Shown: piece after piece, positions 52,599 through 61,934 of the stretch
Position numbering within the stretch: the stretch's first letter is position 1
Layout: each line of letters opens with the position of its first letter
NCBI RefSeq assembly: GCF_047238185.1
Contig: NZ_JBDFMI010000001.1
Span: 2,852,001 to 2,916,000 of the forward strand
From: Bacillus_AD sp047238185
Lineage (GTDB): Bacteria > Bacillota > Bacilli > Bacillales > DSM-1321
Reading direction: 5' to 3'
DNA length: 64,000 nt
Program-made: the position numbers and the translations under genes
Notes under the pieces: model-generated
Told to the model about the DNA's origin: nothing
The model's database searches: none
The model's input: only the letters and a program-made list of their open reading frames with translations

Positions 52599-54584
52599 TT
52601 ACAGCGATTGGAGGAAGCTTTTCTCAAATTCCTCTGATTGAAGGGGCTTATCGATGTAATAACCTTGTGCGTAATGGCAATCCATCTCCTTCAACAATTG
52701 AAGTTGGTCTGCTGTCTCGACCCCCTCGGCAATGATCTGGAGCGAGAGCCCTTTTCCCATCATAATGATGGCTTCCACGATGGCAAGATCACTAGTCCCT
52801 TCCTTCAATTGTTGGATAAATGTCTGATCGATCTTTAAATAATCAATCGGCAGGTTTTTTAAATAACTTAACGAAGAATAGCCAGTTCCAAAATCATCAA
52901 TAGAAACCTTCACGCCCATCTTCTGTAATTGCTCCATAATGGATACACTGAACGACAAATTTTCCACCATGATATTTTCAGTCAGCTCAAGATGGAGATT
53001 TGAGGCTTTCATTCCCGTTTCCGAAAGAATATTTTTGACAATCGAAGCGAAATGGGGTTGCTGCAACTGATGGGGTGAAACATTGACTGAAATAGCCAAA
53101 TCCCCTAATCCCTTCTCGCTCCACTTTTTATTTTGCCGGCAGGCAGTCTTTAATACCCAATTTCCGATTTCGTCAATCAGGCCTGTTTCTTCTGCAAGAG
53201 GAATGAAATCTGCCGGGGAAATAAATCCCTCCTCGGGGCTATTCCACCTAATCAGCGCCTCACTTCCGTATAAATGCCCTGAGTGTACGTCGATCAAAGG
53301 CTGATAGCATAAGAAAAACTCATCATTGGCTAAGGCTTTCCGCAGATTGCTCTCTCTCTTCAAGCGTTCCTTCGCATCTTCATTCATTTCATTGCTATAA
53401 AACATATGTGTGTTGCCGCCTAAATTTTTGACCCGGTTCAATGCAATGTCAGCATTCTTCATCAATGTCTGTTCCGTTGAGCCATCCTCGGGGAACATGC
53501 TGATGCCGATTGATGCCGATACGAAGAATTCCTGGCCTTCATATTGAATCGGCTTACATATAACCCGGTTCAATTGCCTGATTACCTTATGGATTTCTTT
53601 CATCGACACATGCTTAGTCAGCAGCAGGGAAAACTTATCTCCTGCAAATCGGCCAAGGTAAGCTCCCGGTGGAAGAATCCCATTTATCCTCATGCTGATT
53701 TCCTTAAGGATAATGTCCCCTGCATAATGGCCCAAACTGTCATTGATTAATTTAAATCTGTCAATATCAATTAGCAGTACACCCATATCCCAGTTTTTTT
53801 TGCGATTGCGGCTAATCGCGTCCACGAGGATATTCGAAAACATAAGCCGGTTCGGCAAATCTGTCATACTGTCATAATAAGACAATTGCGACAGCTGGTC
53901 ACCCACCTTTTTCTGCTCGGTAATATTCTTGCCGATGCCGAATAAGCCAATCGCTTTATTGTTAACCATGATTGGTACTTCTTTCACATAAAAAAACTGT
54001 TTATGCCCTTTTTTATTTTCAACATCAAACTGATAGGTTCTTATTTTCCCTTCTCTTGCTTCATCCATTCGCCTTTTTGCATTAGACCTTTCGGAAGGAG
54101 GCATAAAATCGAACGAGATGCTCCCTATTACTTCGTTTCTGGTACCACCGAAATTGTCCAGAAATGCTTCATTAACTTCAATGACTTTCCCATCCATCCC
54201 CAATGTATAAACAAAGTCCAGGCTATTGTGGAACAATGTAGCAAATTTTTGCTTAACCACCTCAGCCTGTATATCCTCTTCCATTTTGTCCAGCGCATAT
54301 TGAAAAGCTACCGGCTCTTCGCTCTCCATTAAAGTAAATGAGAGAACAATCGCCCCAGCTTCCGGCATGTTTTCGCTATTTGTTTGTCCAACAGTGCAAT
54401 CGTAGATAATAGATTTAGGAATGGATTCATCGCAAACATTTAGAATGGATTGAATGCATTTCCGGTCTTCATTTACTGCAAACAGATGGACAATAACGAG
54501 GGGATAATCATTTAACCGTTCTTTTTTGATGTACGTTACTAAGTCCTGGATCCCGGAAAAAATATGGGTCAGATGTTCACTCAT
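52599..54584 (-). CDS. PAS-GGDEF-EAL cyclic-di-GMP signalling protein with degenerate GGDEF
   Basis: 661 residues from ATG 54584. The N-terminal ~110 residues resemble a short FIST-like sensory stretch (SIIYDCTVGQTNSENMPEAGAIVLSF), then PAS (about 115-225), GGDEF domain (about 235-395) and EAL (about 405-655). The GGDEF signature is AGDKF (FAGDKFSLLL), so diguanylate cyclase activity is unlikely. The EAL domain keeps SEALIRW, the DDFGTG loop and KIDQTFI, so it should be an active phosphodiesterase that breaks down c-di-GMP. No membrane segment, so it is cytoplasmic. Transcribed alone. Confidence 0.92.
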   Translation of the reverse strand: MSEHLTHIFSGIQDLVTYIKKERLNDYPLVIVHLFAVNEDRKCIQSILNVCDESIPKSIIYDCTVGQTNSENMPEAGAIVLSFTLMESEEPVAFQYALDKMEEDIQAEVVKQKFATLFHNSLDFVYTLGMDGKVIEVNEAFLDNFGGTRNEVIGSISFDFMPPSERSNAKRRMDEAREGKIRTYQFDVENKKGHKQFFYVKEVPIMVNNKAIGLFGIGKNITEQKKVGDQLSQLSYYDSMTDLPNRLMFSNILVDAISRNRKKNWDMGVLLIDIDRFKLINDSLGHYAGDIILKEISMRINGILPPGAYLGRFAGDKFSLLLTKHVSMKEIHKVIRQLNRVICKPIQYEGQEFFVSASIGISMFPEDGSTEQTLMKNADIALNRVKNLGGNTHMFYSNEMNEDAKERLKRESNLRKALANDEFFLCYQPLIDVHSGHLYGSEALIRWNSPEEGFISPADFIPLAEETGLIDEIGNWVLKTACRQNKKWSEKGLGDLAISVNVSPHQLQQPHFASIVKNILSETGMKASNLHLELTENIMVENLSFSVSIMEQLQKMGVKVSIDDFGTGYSSLSYLKNLPIDYLKIDQTFIQQLKEGTSDLAIVEAIIMMGKGLSLQIIAEGVETADQLQLLKEMDCHYAQGYYIDKPLQSEEFEKSFLQSL

Positions 54585-54663
54585 GATTATCACCACTTAT
54601 TTTATCAATAGTTTTATGCTATTAATAAAATAGCATAAATAGTCTCATTTTTGCAGAAAAATA

Positions 54664-54694
54664 GAAAAAACCACCAACTTTTTTGGTAGTTTTT
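54664..54694 (-). terminator. Terminator after yisL
   Basis: AAAACTACCAA pairs with TTGGTGGTTTT on the minus strand, followed by more T bases. It lies 45 bases past the yisL stop. Confidence 0.75.
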
Positions 54695-54739
54695 CGTAAA
54701 AAATTCGTATTTCCTTCCAATTATTGAAGGACTTTTATC

Positions 54740-55102
54740 TCATCTTAAAAAGTTTATGCCCAGCGGCAACCGGAATCCAAGAGCAAGGACTGCCAGAAAT
54801 GCAACCACAAAAAGAACAGCCATTCCAGTTACTTTCTTTCCTTTGCCCAGGCGAATCAATACCATTTCGATTAAACCAATGACAATGATTCCAAGAACCA
54901 TCTTCCCATACAATTCTCCTCCGAGCGTGCCTTCCTTGGAGATAAGCATGCCCCCGCTAAGAAGAATCAATATGTATAAAACCCGAATAATCATATGTGT
55001 AATTTTAAAGCCTTTTTTATTGCCTTTCTTCCATAAAACAACTGCAATGATCATCAATATAATCGCTACTGCCCAAGTAGTGATATGAAAATCAGTAGGC
55101 AT
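54740..55102 (-). CDS. yisL: YisL-family small membrane protein (UPF0344/DUF1516)
   Basis: A 120-residue protein with four hydrophobic segments (about residues 6-24, 36-54, 62-84 and 92-113) and short charged loops (KKGNKKGFK, RLGKGKK). It matches YisL of B. subtilis in size and character. Function unknown. Start after AGAGGGGG. Monocistronic between a terminator and yisK. Confidence 0.88.
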   Translation of the reverse strand: MPTDFHITTWAVAIILMIIAVVLWKKGNKKGFKITHMIIRVLYILILLSGGMLISKEGTLGGELYGKMVLGIIVIGLIEMVLIRLGKGKKVTGMAVLFVVAFLAVLALGFRLPLGINFLR

Positions 55103-55201
55103 GGGAAATTCCCCCTCTTTTGTATATTATCCACTATATAATACCATAGAAAAAATTCCCATCCTATTAAAAAGCTCGACATAGTGATAAATAGTAGATA
55201 A

Positions 55202-56104
55202 CTATTCTTCCACTCTATTAGTAAGCGTACCTATTCCTTCAACAGTGATGTCGATCATATCGCCAGGCTTCAAAAACTTCGGAGGTTTGAAGCCTTTACC
55301 CACACCAGCCGGGGTGCCTGTAGCTATGATATCGCCCGGCTCCAGCGTCATGCCTTTAGAAAGCACTTCAATGACTTCCGGAATGGAAAAGATAAACTGT
55401 TCCGTATTGCCATTCTGTCTCAATTCTCCATTTACTTTCGTCTGTACCTGCAATTTGATAGGATGCTCTACAGCTGTTTTATGGACAATGTAAGGGCCCA
55501 TCGGGCAGCTCCCATCCAAGCTTTTCCCGATAAAAAATTGCTTATGGCGTTCTTGAAGGTCACGTGCAGTCACATCATTAATAATGGTGTAACCGAAGAT
55601 ATACTTTTCTGCATCTGCTTTTGATACAGCCTTCGCTTCTTTTCCGATTACAACAGCAAGCTCGCCTTCATAATCAAGCTGCTTAGTCAAACTGCTATGG
55701 GACGGGATACTAACCCTATTTCCAATGACAGTTGTCGGAGCTTTTGTAAACAGCATAATATGCTCCGGTATATCTGCTTCACTTCCCATCTCAATCGCAT
55801 GGTCTCGATAATTTTTTCCCACGCAAAAGATATTTTTCTTTGGTCTTGGGATTGGAGCCAAAAATGTTACTTCTTCATGCAAACTAAATAAATGTGGTTT
55901 GCTCTGTGCATATTCCGCTGCCTCCTGAATAGCTGTTACCATCTCTTCCCCTGCTTCTATTAAGTCGGCCATATCTGTAGGGATGGCTATTCTATCCTTT
56001 CCCATCTCCTCTAAAGCCTGCGCGATATGCAGCAGCTTACCGGATGTAACGTCTTCCATTACAATCATTTCATTTCCGTCTTTCGTCACAGTTGCTAATT
56101 TCAT
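55202..56104 (-). CDS. yisK: Fumarylacetoacetate hydrolase-family protein YisK
   Basis: A 300-residue FAH-fold enzyme. The C-terminal catalytic domain shows the metal-binding acidic set (DYEGELAVVIGKEA, NDVTARD) and the catalytic FCVGKNYRDHAIEMG start. Family enzymes act on diketo acids; B. subtilis YisK has oxaloacetate decarboxylase activity and interacts with cell-shape protein Mbl, as I recall. The ATG overlaps the upstream DUF418 gene by four bases, so both are co-translated. Confidence 0.9.
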   Translation of the reverse strand: MKLATVTKDGNEMIVMEDVTSGKLLHIAQALEEMGKDRIAIPTDMADLIEAGEEMVTAIQEAAEYAQSKPHLFSLHEEVTFLAPIPRPKKNIFCVGKNYRDHAIEMGSEADIPEHIMLFTKAPTTVIGNRVSIPSHSSLTKQLDYEGELAVVIGKEAKAVSKADAEKYIFGYTIINDVTARDLQERHKQFFIGKSLDGSCPMGPYIVHKTAVEHPIKLQVQTKVNGELRQNGNTEQFIFSIPEVIEVLSKGMTLEPGDIIATGTPAGVGKGFKPPKFLKPGDMIDITVEGIGTLTNRVEE

Positions 56105-57303
56105 TGTACTTCCTCCCTTTTAAATACAGGCCTCTTTCCATATGTCCCCCATCGCCACATATATTCGATAGGCCCTTGCCTGAAACGGAAAAGCCAAAAG
56201 CGGCTAAGAAATACTTGCAGAGCAAACAAGACAATTAGGATAAGAACGCCTGTCGAATAGGAAATGCGGCCGTACAGGCCGAATCCATATGAATAAAAAA
56301 TAGTCGTACAGACGACCGATTGAAGCAAATAATTGCTCATTGACATCCTTCCTACATACGCAAAAGGATGAAGCAGGCGCCGCATATGGCGATTTTGCAA
56401 AAGCAATAGGATAGCAGTCAGATAGAAAAGTGAAAGCAGAGGCCCTCCAAAATAAGTCTGCAGAAACATGGCAGAATAACTGTTTGTCCAGAAATATGGC
56501 AGTGCCTTGCATACAAGTCCAGACATGAAGCCGACCGCCCCAAGCAATAAGAGCATCCCCCTGTTTTCTTCCACTCTGGCAATCCATCCTTTTTTGGCGC
56601 AACCTGCTCCAAGCAGCATAAGGGGCAAAATATTCAAGACGAGCAGCCAATAATTCCCCAAATCGTTTACAGTATTCCAGTCCTTCAGCCTTTGTTGAAA
56701 AATCTCCAGAAAGCTTCCATTTTGATAGTTCATTTCAGAAATTGCCGCTTCTTCAGAATTATACAACAATTCATCCGGGTGATTGGCTTCCAACCCGGTT
56801 AATTCTGCCAGACCGGTCCCTGCCAACAGAAGACCCCATACCACCAAATAAGCCAAGGTGCCTGTCATCAGCAATCCTCTTCCGCTTTTCCCGAGAAACA
56901 AAAGGAGAAATATGCCGCAGATCGCGTATGTAATAAGGATATCCCCATGCCAAATCAAAAAGGCATGGATGGTTCCAATAAAAAACAAGATTCCCAACCT
57001 TTTTAAAAAAAGCACATGAAAAGATATTTTCTTTTGGGCAATGCGTTCTGACATCAACATAGCTCCAAAACCAAATAGAAATGCAAATAAAGGGTAGAAA
57101 CTCGACTGCGCAAACACCGTAACGGCCATCTGCACATAATGGTCAATTCCTGATCCCCAATATGTATCAGGATTCAAATATAAAGCAGGACTGAAAAAAA
57201 AAGGCATATTCACAAACAAAATGCCCAAAAGGGCCATCCCCCTCAGAATATCCAATGATATAATCCGGTCTTGCTCCCCGATGGCGCCTAAACGGTGTTC
57301 CAT
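56101..57303 (-). CDS. DUF418-family membrane protein (YeiB/YxaH type)
   Basis: About 400 residues from ATG 57303, after AGAAGGGG. Roughly ten membrane segments. The N-terminal EQDRIISLDILRGMALLGILFVNM is the acyltransferase-3-like/DUF418 start, and the C-terminal DUF418 part ends FRQGPIEYMWRWGTYGKRP. Probably a membrane protein of unknown transport or acyl transfer role. Its stop overlaps the yisK start, suggesting functional coupling. Confidence 0.85.
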   Translation of the reverse strand: MEHRLGAIGEQDRIISLDILRGMALLGILFVNMPFFFSPALYLNPDTYWGSGIDHYVQMAVTVFAQSSFYPLFAFLFGFGAMLMSERIAQKKISFHVLFLKRLGILFFIGTIHAFLIWHGDILITYAICGIFLLLFLGKSGRGLLMTGTLAYLVVWGLLLAGTGLAELTGLEANHPDELLYNSEEAAISEMNYQNGSFLEIFQQRLKDWNTVNDLGNYWLLVLNILPLMLLGAGCAKKGWIARVEENRGMLLLLGAVGFMSGLVCKALPYFWTNSYSAMFLQTYFGGPLLSLFYLTAILLLLQNRHMRRLLHPFAYVGRMSMSNYLLQSVVCTTIFYSYGFGLYGRISYSTGVLILIVLFALQVFLSRFWLFRFRQGPIEYMWRWGTYGKRPVFKREEVQ

Positions 57304-57390
57304 CTCCCATAAACCCCTTCTTTCCATAGCATTTTCTTTATTTCAACCAGGAGAGGATGAAATAATGGGACTTCTTTCATTATAAGCCCT

Positions 57391-57441
57391 AAAAGTGGCT
57401 ATCTGTCAAAAATGACCTCTTTGACAAAAGCCACCTTTTTT
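57391..57441. terminator. Terminator between the acyl-CoA ligase gene and DUF418 leader
   Basis: AAAAGTGGC..TGTCAAA pairs with TTTGACA..GCCACCTTTT. It lies 16 bases past the ligase stop. Confidence 0.8.
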
Positions 57442-57456
57442 ATTGTTATAGCTCCA

Positions 57457-59049
57457 CTAATTCACGAATTTGCCAGACTGCCCTTTTTCTTTCCAATAAT
57501 CGTTCCGTAGCAAGACCTTTTGAATTTTTCCTGAAGCAGTCTTTGGCAGTTCTTCGACAAAGGTAACTCCCGTTATTGCCTTAAAATGGGCTAGAGATTC
57601 ACGGGAAAAAGCAATCAACTCCGCTTCAGTGACCTTTGCCTCAGCATGGGCAACAATATAGGCATGCGGCGTTTCTCCCCATTTCTCATGCGGGACAGCA
57701 ATAACGGCCGCTTCCAGCACAGCGGGATGGTTATATAAATTCCCTTCCACTTCAATGGAAGAGATATTCTCTCCGCCTGAAATAATAACATCTTTTTTCC
57801 GGTCCACAATATCAACATTGCCATAACGGTCAACTGTAGCCATATCGCCGGTATGCAGCCAGCCATCCTGAATCGCCGCCATGGTCGCTTCGTCATTCTT
57901 CCAATAGCCCTTCATCACTCCGTGGCTTCTCGTCAATACTTCACCGATTTCACAGCTATTCTGCTGGACTTCTTCTCCGTCTTCGTTCACTACCTTCACC
58001 CTACTTCCGCACATAGCCCGTCCCGCTTTGGCTTTCAATGCATGCTTCTCTTCCGCTGGCAGGCCGGAGAGCTCGGTCGGCAAAATAGAAGCTAAGCTTA
58101 ATGGCGAAGATTCAGTCATTCCGTATACCTGGATAAACTCCCAACCAAGTTCATTCTCTACTTTGGCAATAAAAGCGGTAGGCGGAGCGGAACCGGCAAT
58201 GACGATCCTCAATTTTTGATTTATAACCGGTTTTTCCCGATCGGCATATTGCAGGATTGAATTCAACACGGTTGGAGCCATATGCATGACTGTCACTTTA
58301 TGCTTATCAATGAGGTTGAAAATAGCTTCCGGAGTCGGTTTCTTAAGGAGAATTTGTGTTGCGCCATTCAATGTATAATAAAAAGGGGCACCCCAACCAT
58401 TTACATGGAACATTGGAAGAATATGAAGATATGTATCTCCATCGTGCACCTGCAAATGGTGCATCGTTGAAAAGGCATGGAGGTAATTATTCCGGTGAGT
58501 CAGCATGACGCCCTTCGGGTCACCGGTTGTACCGCTTGTATAAAGAAGCGAGCAAACATCGTCTTCAGAAATGGTTTCCCTTTTGAAAGCTTGCTTGGGA
58601 TATGAATTGAGCCATGCTTCATATCCCACTTCCGCACAATCGGCATCATTATAATGCACAATAATATGCTTTACTGTTTCAAGCCTGTCTTTTATCGGTT
58701 CTATGAAGCCATATAAATCCTGGTCGACAAATAGCACTTTGGATTCGCTGTGGTTCAGGATAAATAAATAATCTTCCGGCTTAAGCCTCACATTAAGCGG
58801 CACCATTACTGCCCCCAACTGAAAAATGCCATAGAATCCTTCCAGCATTTCAACTGTATTTGGAGCAAGATACGCAACCATATCCCCTTTTCGAATGCCA
58901 AGGTCCTTCAGGCCATGGGATAGAGCATTGACTCTTTCATTCAATTGTCGATAAGTAAACACTCGCTCATCGCAGTAAATCGCTTCTTTATCCCCAAAGA
59001 GCGCCACTGCACGATCCAAAAAATCAGTCAAAACCAATGGTACATTCAT
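57457..59049 (-). CDS. Acyl-CoA synthetase (AMP-forming, fatty acid-CoA ligase)
   Basis: About 530 residues from ATG 59049 after GGCGGGGG. Adenylating enzyme with the P-loop signature LLYTSGTTGDPKGVMLTH (about residue 173), the VYGMTES A5-type motif, the HTGDMATVD A7 motif, and the catalytic Lys region KTASGKIQK near the C-terminus (about 513). It activates a carboxylic acid, probably a medium- or long-chain fatty acid, as acyl-CoA. The exact substrate cannot be read from the sequence. Confidence 0.9.
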   Translation of the reverse strand: MNVPLVLTDFLDRAVALFGDKEAIYCDERVFTYRQLNERVNALSHGLKDLGIRKGDMVAYLAPNTVEMLEGFYGIFQLGAVMVPLNVRLKPEDYLFILNHSESKVLFVDQDLYGFIEPIKDRLETVKHIIVHYNDADCAEVGYEAWLNSYPKQAFKRETISEDDVCSLLYTSGTTGDPKGVMLTHRNNYLHAFSTMHHLQVHDGDTYLHILPMFHVNGWGAPFYYTLNGATQILLKKPTPEAIFNLIDKHKVTVMHMAPTVLNSILQYADREKPVINQKLRIVIAGSAPPTAFIAKVENELGWEFIQVYGMTESSPLSLASILPTELSGLPAEEKHALKAKAGRAMCGSRVKVVNEDGEEVQQNSCEIGEVLTRSHGVMKGYWKNDEATMAAIQDGWLHTGDMATVDRYGNVDIVDRKKDVIISGGENISSIEVEGNLYNHPAVLEAAVIAVPHEKWGETPHAYIVAHAEAKVTEAELIAFSRESLAHFKAITGVTFVEELPKTASGKIQKVLLRNDYWKEKGQSGKFVN

Positions 59050-59135
59050 ATATCCCCCGCCCAACTATTTAAATTTTCTGAATAATTTTATTTTAGCATA
59101 TCAACATCCTTTATCACAGAGCCTTTAAGCAAAAC

Positions 59136-59230
59136 AAAAGCGGAAAGCTCCCGCGTATCCACGACAAGCTTAAGACGGGCTCTCTTTCCATAGGTCTGAA
59201 TGTCGCAAATAAGGAAAGCCAGGCGCAGGC
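59136..59230. repeat. Degenerate intergenic repeat (same family as 16413)
   Basis: Begins AAAAGCGGAAAGCTCCCGCG and TATCCACGACAAGCTTAAGAC, followed by GGGCTCTCTTTCC ... GGAAAGCC and AGGCGCAGGC. Ends match the two termini of the full element. It is in the gap between the HAD gene and the ligase gene. Confidence 0.65.
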
Positions 59231-59271
59231 ATGATATTTTTAAAAGACCAGTTAAGATTTCTTTATCCACT

Positions 59272-60069
59272 TTATTGCAAAGATAACATACGGATAATCG
59301 TATTTAAAACCCCATCTTCCTCATTAGAACCTGTAATAAAATTTGCTGCATCTTTTACTTCCTGAACAGCATTTCGGACAGCAAAGCTGTATTCACCACA
59401 AGCCATAAGCTCTATATCATTATATGTATCGCCAAAAACCATCGTTTCTTCAGGAGTAACCTTCAATAAACGTTGCAAGTGTTTAACGGTAGTCCCTTTA
59501 TGGACATTCGCATTCGTTATATCAATCCACGAAACTTCCGAAGCAACCACATAAGCCGATTGAAAAAATGCAGATAATTTCTCTTTTGTTTCGATACATC
59601 TTCCCATCGGATCGTGGACCGTAATCTTTATAAAGTCCTCCTTCATTTCAGCGAAATCGGAGACTTTTTTTACTTTCGCATAAGATCTTCTTACAATCTG
59701 TTCTTCTTCATTTGACAGATGATCTTTAAAAACAGCGCCATCTCTTGTACAAGCAATAACGGTATGTTCCGAACTAATATCTTCAAGTAAGCGAATGATT
59801 TCTAATCCTAGCTTATTACTTACTAGTGATTCAAAAACAAATTGATTATTATGTTTGATTCGAGCGGCACTATCACCTAATATCCATAACTCATTTGCAT
59901 CTTCACCGAATAATTCTTCTACACGTTCACATTGTTTTCCAGTAACAGGAGCGAAAACAACTCCTTTTTCTTTCATCATTTTTTTCGCAATCTGGTACAA
60001 ATCTCTGTTAAAGTCTCCCCTATTATTCAAGAATGTTCCATCCATATCAGATAACACTAATTTAATCAT
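59272..60069 (-). CDS. HAD-family phosphatase, Cof type
   Basis: A 265-residue haloacid dehalogenase-like hydrolase. Motif I LSDMDGTFLN (nucleophile Asp about 8), motif II FAPVTGKQCE, motif III KGTTVKHLQ and motif IV GDTYNDIELM. The C2-type cap lies in the middle. Probable sugar or cofactor phosphate phosphatase; substrate unknown. ATG follows GGGGGAAAG. Transcribed alone. Confidence 0.88.
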   Translation of the reverse strand: MIKLVLSDMDGTFLNNRGDFNRDLYQIAKKMMKEKGVVFAPVTGKQCERVEELFGEDANELWILGDSAARIKHNNQFVFESLVSNKLGLEIIRLLEDISSEHTVIACTRDGAVFKDHLSNEEEQIVRRSYAKVKKVSDFAEMKEDFIKITVHDPMGRCIETKEKLSAFFQSAYVVASEVSWIDITNANVHKGTTVKHLQRLLKVTPEETMVFGDTYNDIELMACGEYSFAVRNAVQEVKDAANFITGSNEEDGVLNTIIRMLSLQ

Positions 60070-60203
60070 TTTCTTTCCCCCTATTGATTGTCTATAGGCC
60101 TATCATAAAAAACGATGTTACATTCATTATAAAATAGCCAAAGGAATGAGGACAATATCAATGAAATAGAGCACAACGTAATATGTGTAAATATCTTACT
60201 AAT

Positions 60204-60241
60204 AAAAAACCCACACAGCAGCTTGGCTATCGTGCGGGTTT
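60204..60241 (-). terminator. Terminator after the sortase gene
   Basis: AAACCCGCAC pairs with GTGTGGGTTT in the minus direction, followed by a T run. Confidence 0.85.
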
Positions 60242-60260
60242 CCATATACTCTTCATTCAA

Positions 60261-60926
60261 TTACTTTTTCATGGCATAAACTGTTTTTTCATCTTTATGG
60301 ATTAATTCCGCTACCAGGATATATCTTTGCGGTGCATCACCTATAAAGCTGAAAGGATAGCAAGTGGTCACAGTTAGGGTAGGTTTTGTTTTCGGAACGA
60401 TCACTGTACGGTCATCGCTATCCACTATTCGGGTCTTTTTCACTTTGAATGTAAATGTTCCAGCAGTTGTAGTGGTAATCAGCTCATCCCCGACGCCCAC
60501 TTCGCCCAATCGACGGAAAACGGTATCCCGATGGCCCGATAATACGGAATTATCCTTTTCTCCAGGGAATGCCGAGCCTGCAAAATGCCCGACACCTTTT
60601 GCTAATTCATCTTCATCCGTGCCGTGGATAATAGGCAGTGAGCGGTCAAGCTTGGGGATAAATAAAGATCCCATCACTTCTCCCTCTGCTGGTTTTTGAA
60701 TATAAACGACCTTGCTGGCCCGTTTTTTATTCAGGGCAGAAACAGGCTTCTCTGCTGATTCTGCCACTTTTTCTTTTTCTATTGTTTTATTCCATTTGAA
60801 GATTGTATAACTGGCCAGGAGTTTATAGGCATTTGTTGTAGTGAAGTACAGCCCTGCCATTAACAAAAAGGCTGCACAGCATCCAATGACCCACTTTTTC
60901 CGATAACGAAACGCCTTTTTTTTCAC
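60261..60926 (-). CDS. Class D sortase
   Basis: Membrane-bound transpeptidase that cleaves a sorting signal and anchors the protein to peptidoglycan. 221 residues: an N-terminal membrane anchor (about 14-32), then the catalytic barrel with His in LSGHRDTVF (about 133), Cys in TLTVTTCYPF (about 193) and the conserved Arg in QRYILVAE. It directly follows the gene for its likely substrate with no gap, so they are co-transcribed. Confidence 0.92.
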   Translation of the reverse strand: MKKKAFRYRKKWVIGCCAAFLLMAGLYFTTTNAYKLLASYTIFKWNKTIEKEKVAESAEKPVSALNKKRASKVVYIQKPAEGEVMGSLFIPKLDRSLPIIHGTDEDELAKGVGHFAGSAFPGEKDNSVLSGHRDTVFRRLGEVGVGDELITTTTAGTFTFKVKKTRIVDSDDRTVIVPKTKPTLTVTTCYPFSFIGDAPQRYILVAELIHKDEKTVYAMKK

Positions 60927-61934
60927 TTATTTAGCAACCTTCACTTTACGTAATGCAAGAAATGAAATTGCCAGCAAACCTACACCTGCCAACAATCCGC
61001 CCATATAGTTGCCTGCTGTATTCGGAAGCTTTCCTCCCTTTACTGTCAAGGGCTTGTGTACAGCTGGCGTTTTTAACGCATGGTTGGCTGTTTGTTGAAT
61101 GGCATCACCTGTTTCATGGATCAAATCAGAGCCGATCATATCTCCTGTTAAAATCATGTCCAAGAGTAGCTTTCCTTCGTTGTTATATATTTCAATCAGT
61201 AAACCTGCTCCCTTTGCATCCTCAAGTTTCATTAAACTCTCGAATGAAATCGGAGCCTTGTTGCCATTCTTCACTAAATAGAATTTAAAATCCAATTGAA
61301 GGATCTGCTTGAATTCATCCAAAACCGCCATCATTTGCGCCATTTGTGAAGGTGAAAGCTCGTCCACCGTTTCAAAATCTTCAAAGGCCATCATTTTTTC
61401 AGACAAAGCCATTAGCTTATCTTCCAATGCTGAATCTTCATTTTGGATTTTGTCCATATGCTCCGCCAGCTTCATTATTTCATCCTCAGTAATACCCAAT
61501 TCTGAAAAAATGCCTTCCAGTTCGCCGAATAAATCCTCCATGTCTTCATACTCTGGATAAGAATCCATTACTATAATATCTTCAATGTCGGATATAAATA
61601 AAAACGATTCTTCTATTGACTTGCCTTCTTCCAACTCCCCATACTCGGCAAGCAATCCTTCGAGTTCTTCTCTCGTCATATCATAATCCTTCAGTAATTG
61701 ATCGAGGGCTTCTGTTGTCACACGAGGCCCCAAAGTATCACGAAGATCTTCAATATCTTCAAAATCCTCCAATGTCAAATCAAAGGACAAGAGATAGTCA
61801 TCCAATTGTTCTTTTGATAAGTTCACTTCAGCCAAATATGCATCTAAATCCTTAGTTTCAACAGCAGCCGAAGCAGTAAAACTCCCCCCAAAGAGTAACG
61901 TGACAGTTAAAAGTGCAGTAATTAAATATTTCAA
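60927..61934 (-). CDS. Acidic surface protein with LPNTA sorting signal, likely sortase D substrate
   Basis: 335 residues. Signal peptide to about AAV-26, then a highly acidic helical region rich in D, E and L, with repeat-like helices of about 10-12 residues (DLTLEDFEDIEDL, DYDMTREELEGLL), a more folded stretch (about 200-275), and a C-terminal LPNTA motif (about 302), hydrophobic anchor and basic tail (LRKVKVAK). This fits the 'processed acidic surface protein' family, and LPNTA is the class D motif. Wall-attached with an unknown role, perhaps cation binding or sporulation. Confidence 0.88.
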   Translation of the reverse strand: MKYLITALLTVTLLFGGSFTASAAVETKDLDAYLAEVNLSKEQLDDYLLSFDLTLEDFEDIEDLRDTLGPRVTTEALDQLLKDYDMTREELEGLLAEYGELEEGKSIEESFLFISDIEDIIVMDSYPEYEDMEDLFGELEGIFSELGITEDEIMKLAEHMDKIQNEDSALEDKLMALSEKMMAFEDFETVDELSPSQMAQMMAVLDEFKQILQLDFKFYLVKNGNKAPISFESLMKLEDAKGAGLLIEIYNNEGKLLLDMILTGDMIGSDLIHETGDAIQQTANHALKTPAVHKPLTVKGGKLPNTAGNYMGGLLAGVGLLAISFLALRKVKVAK

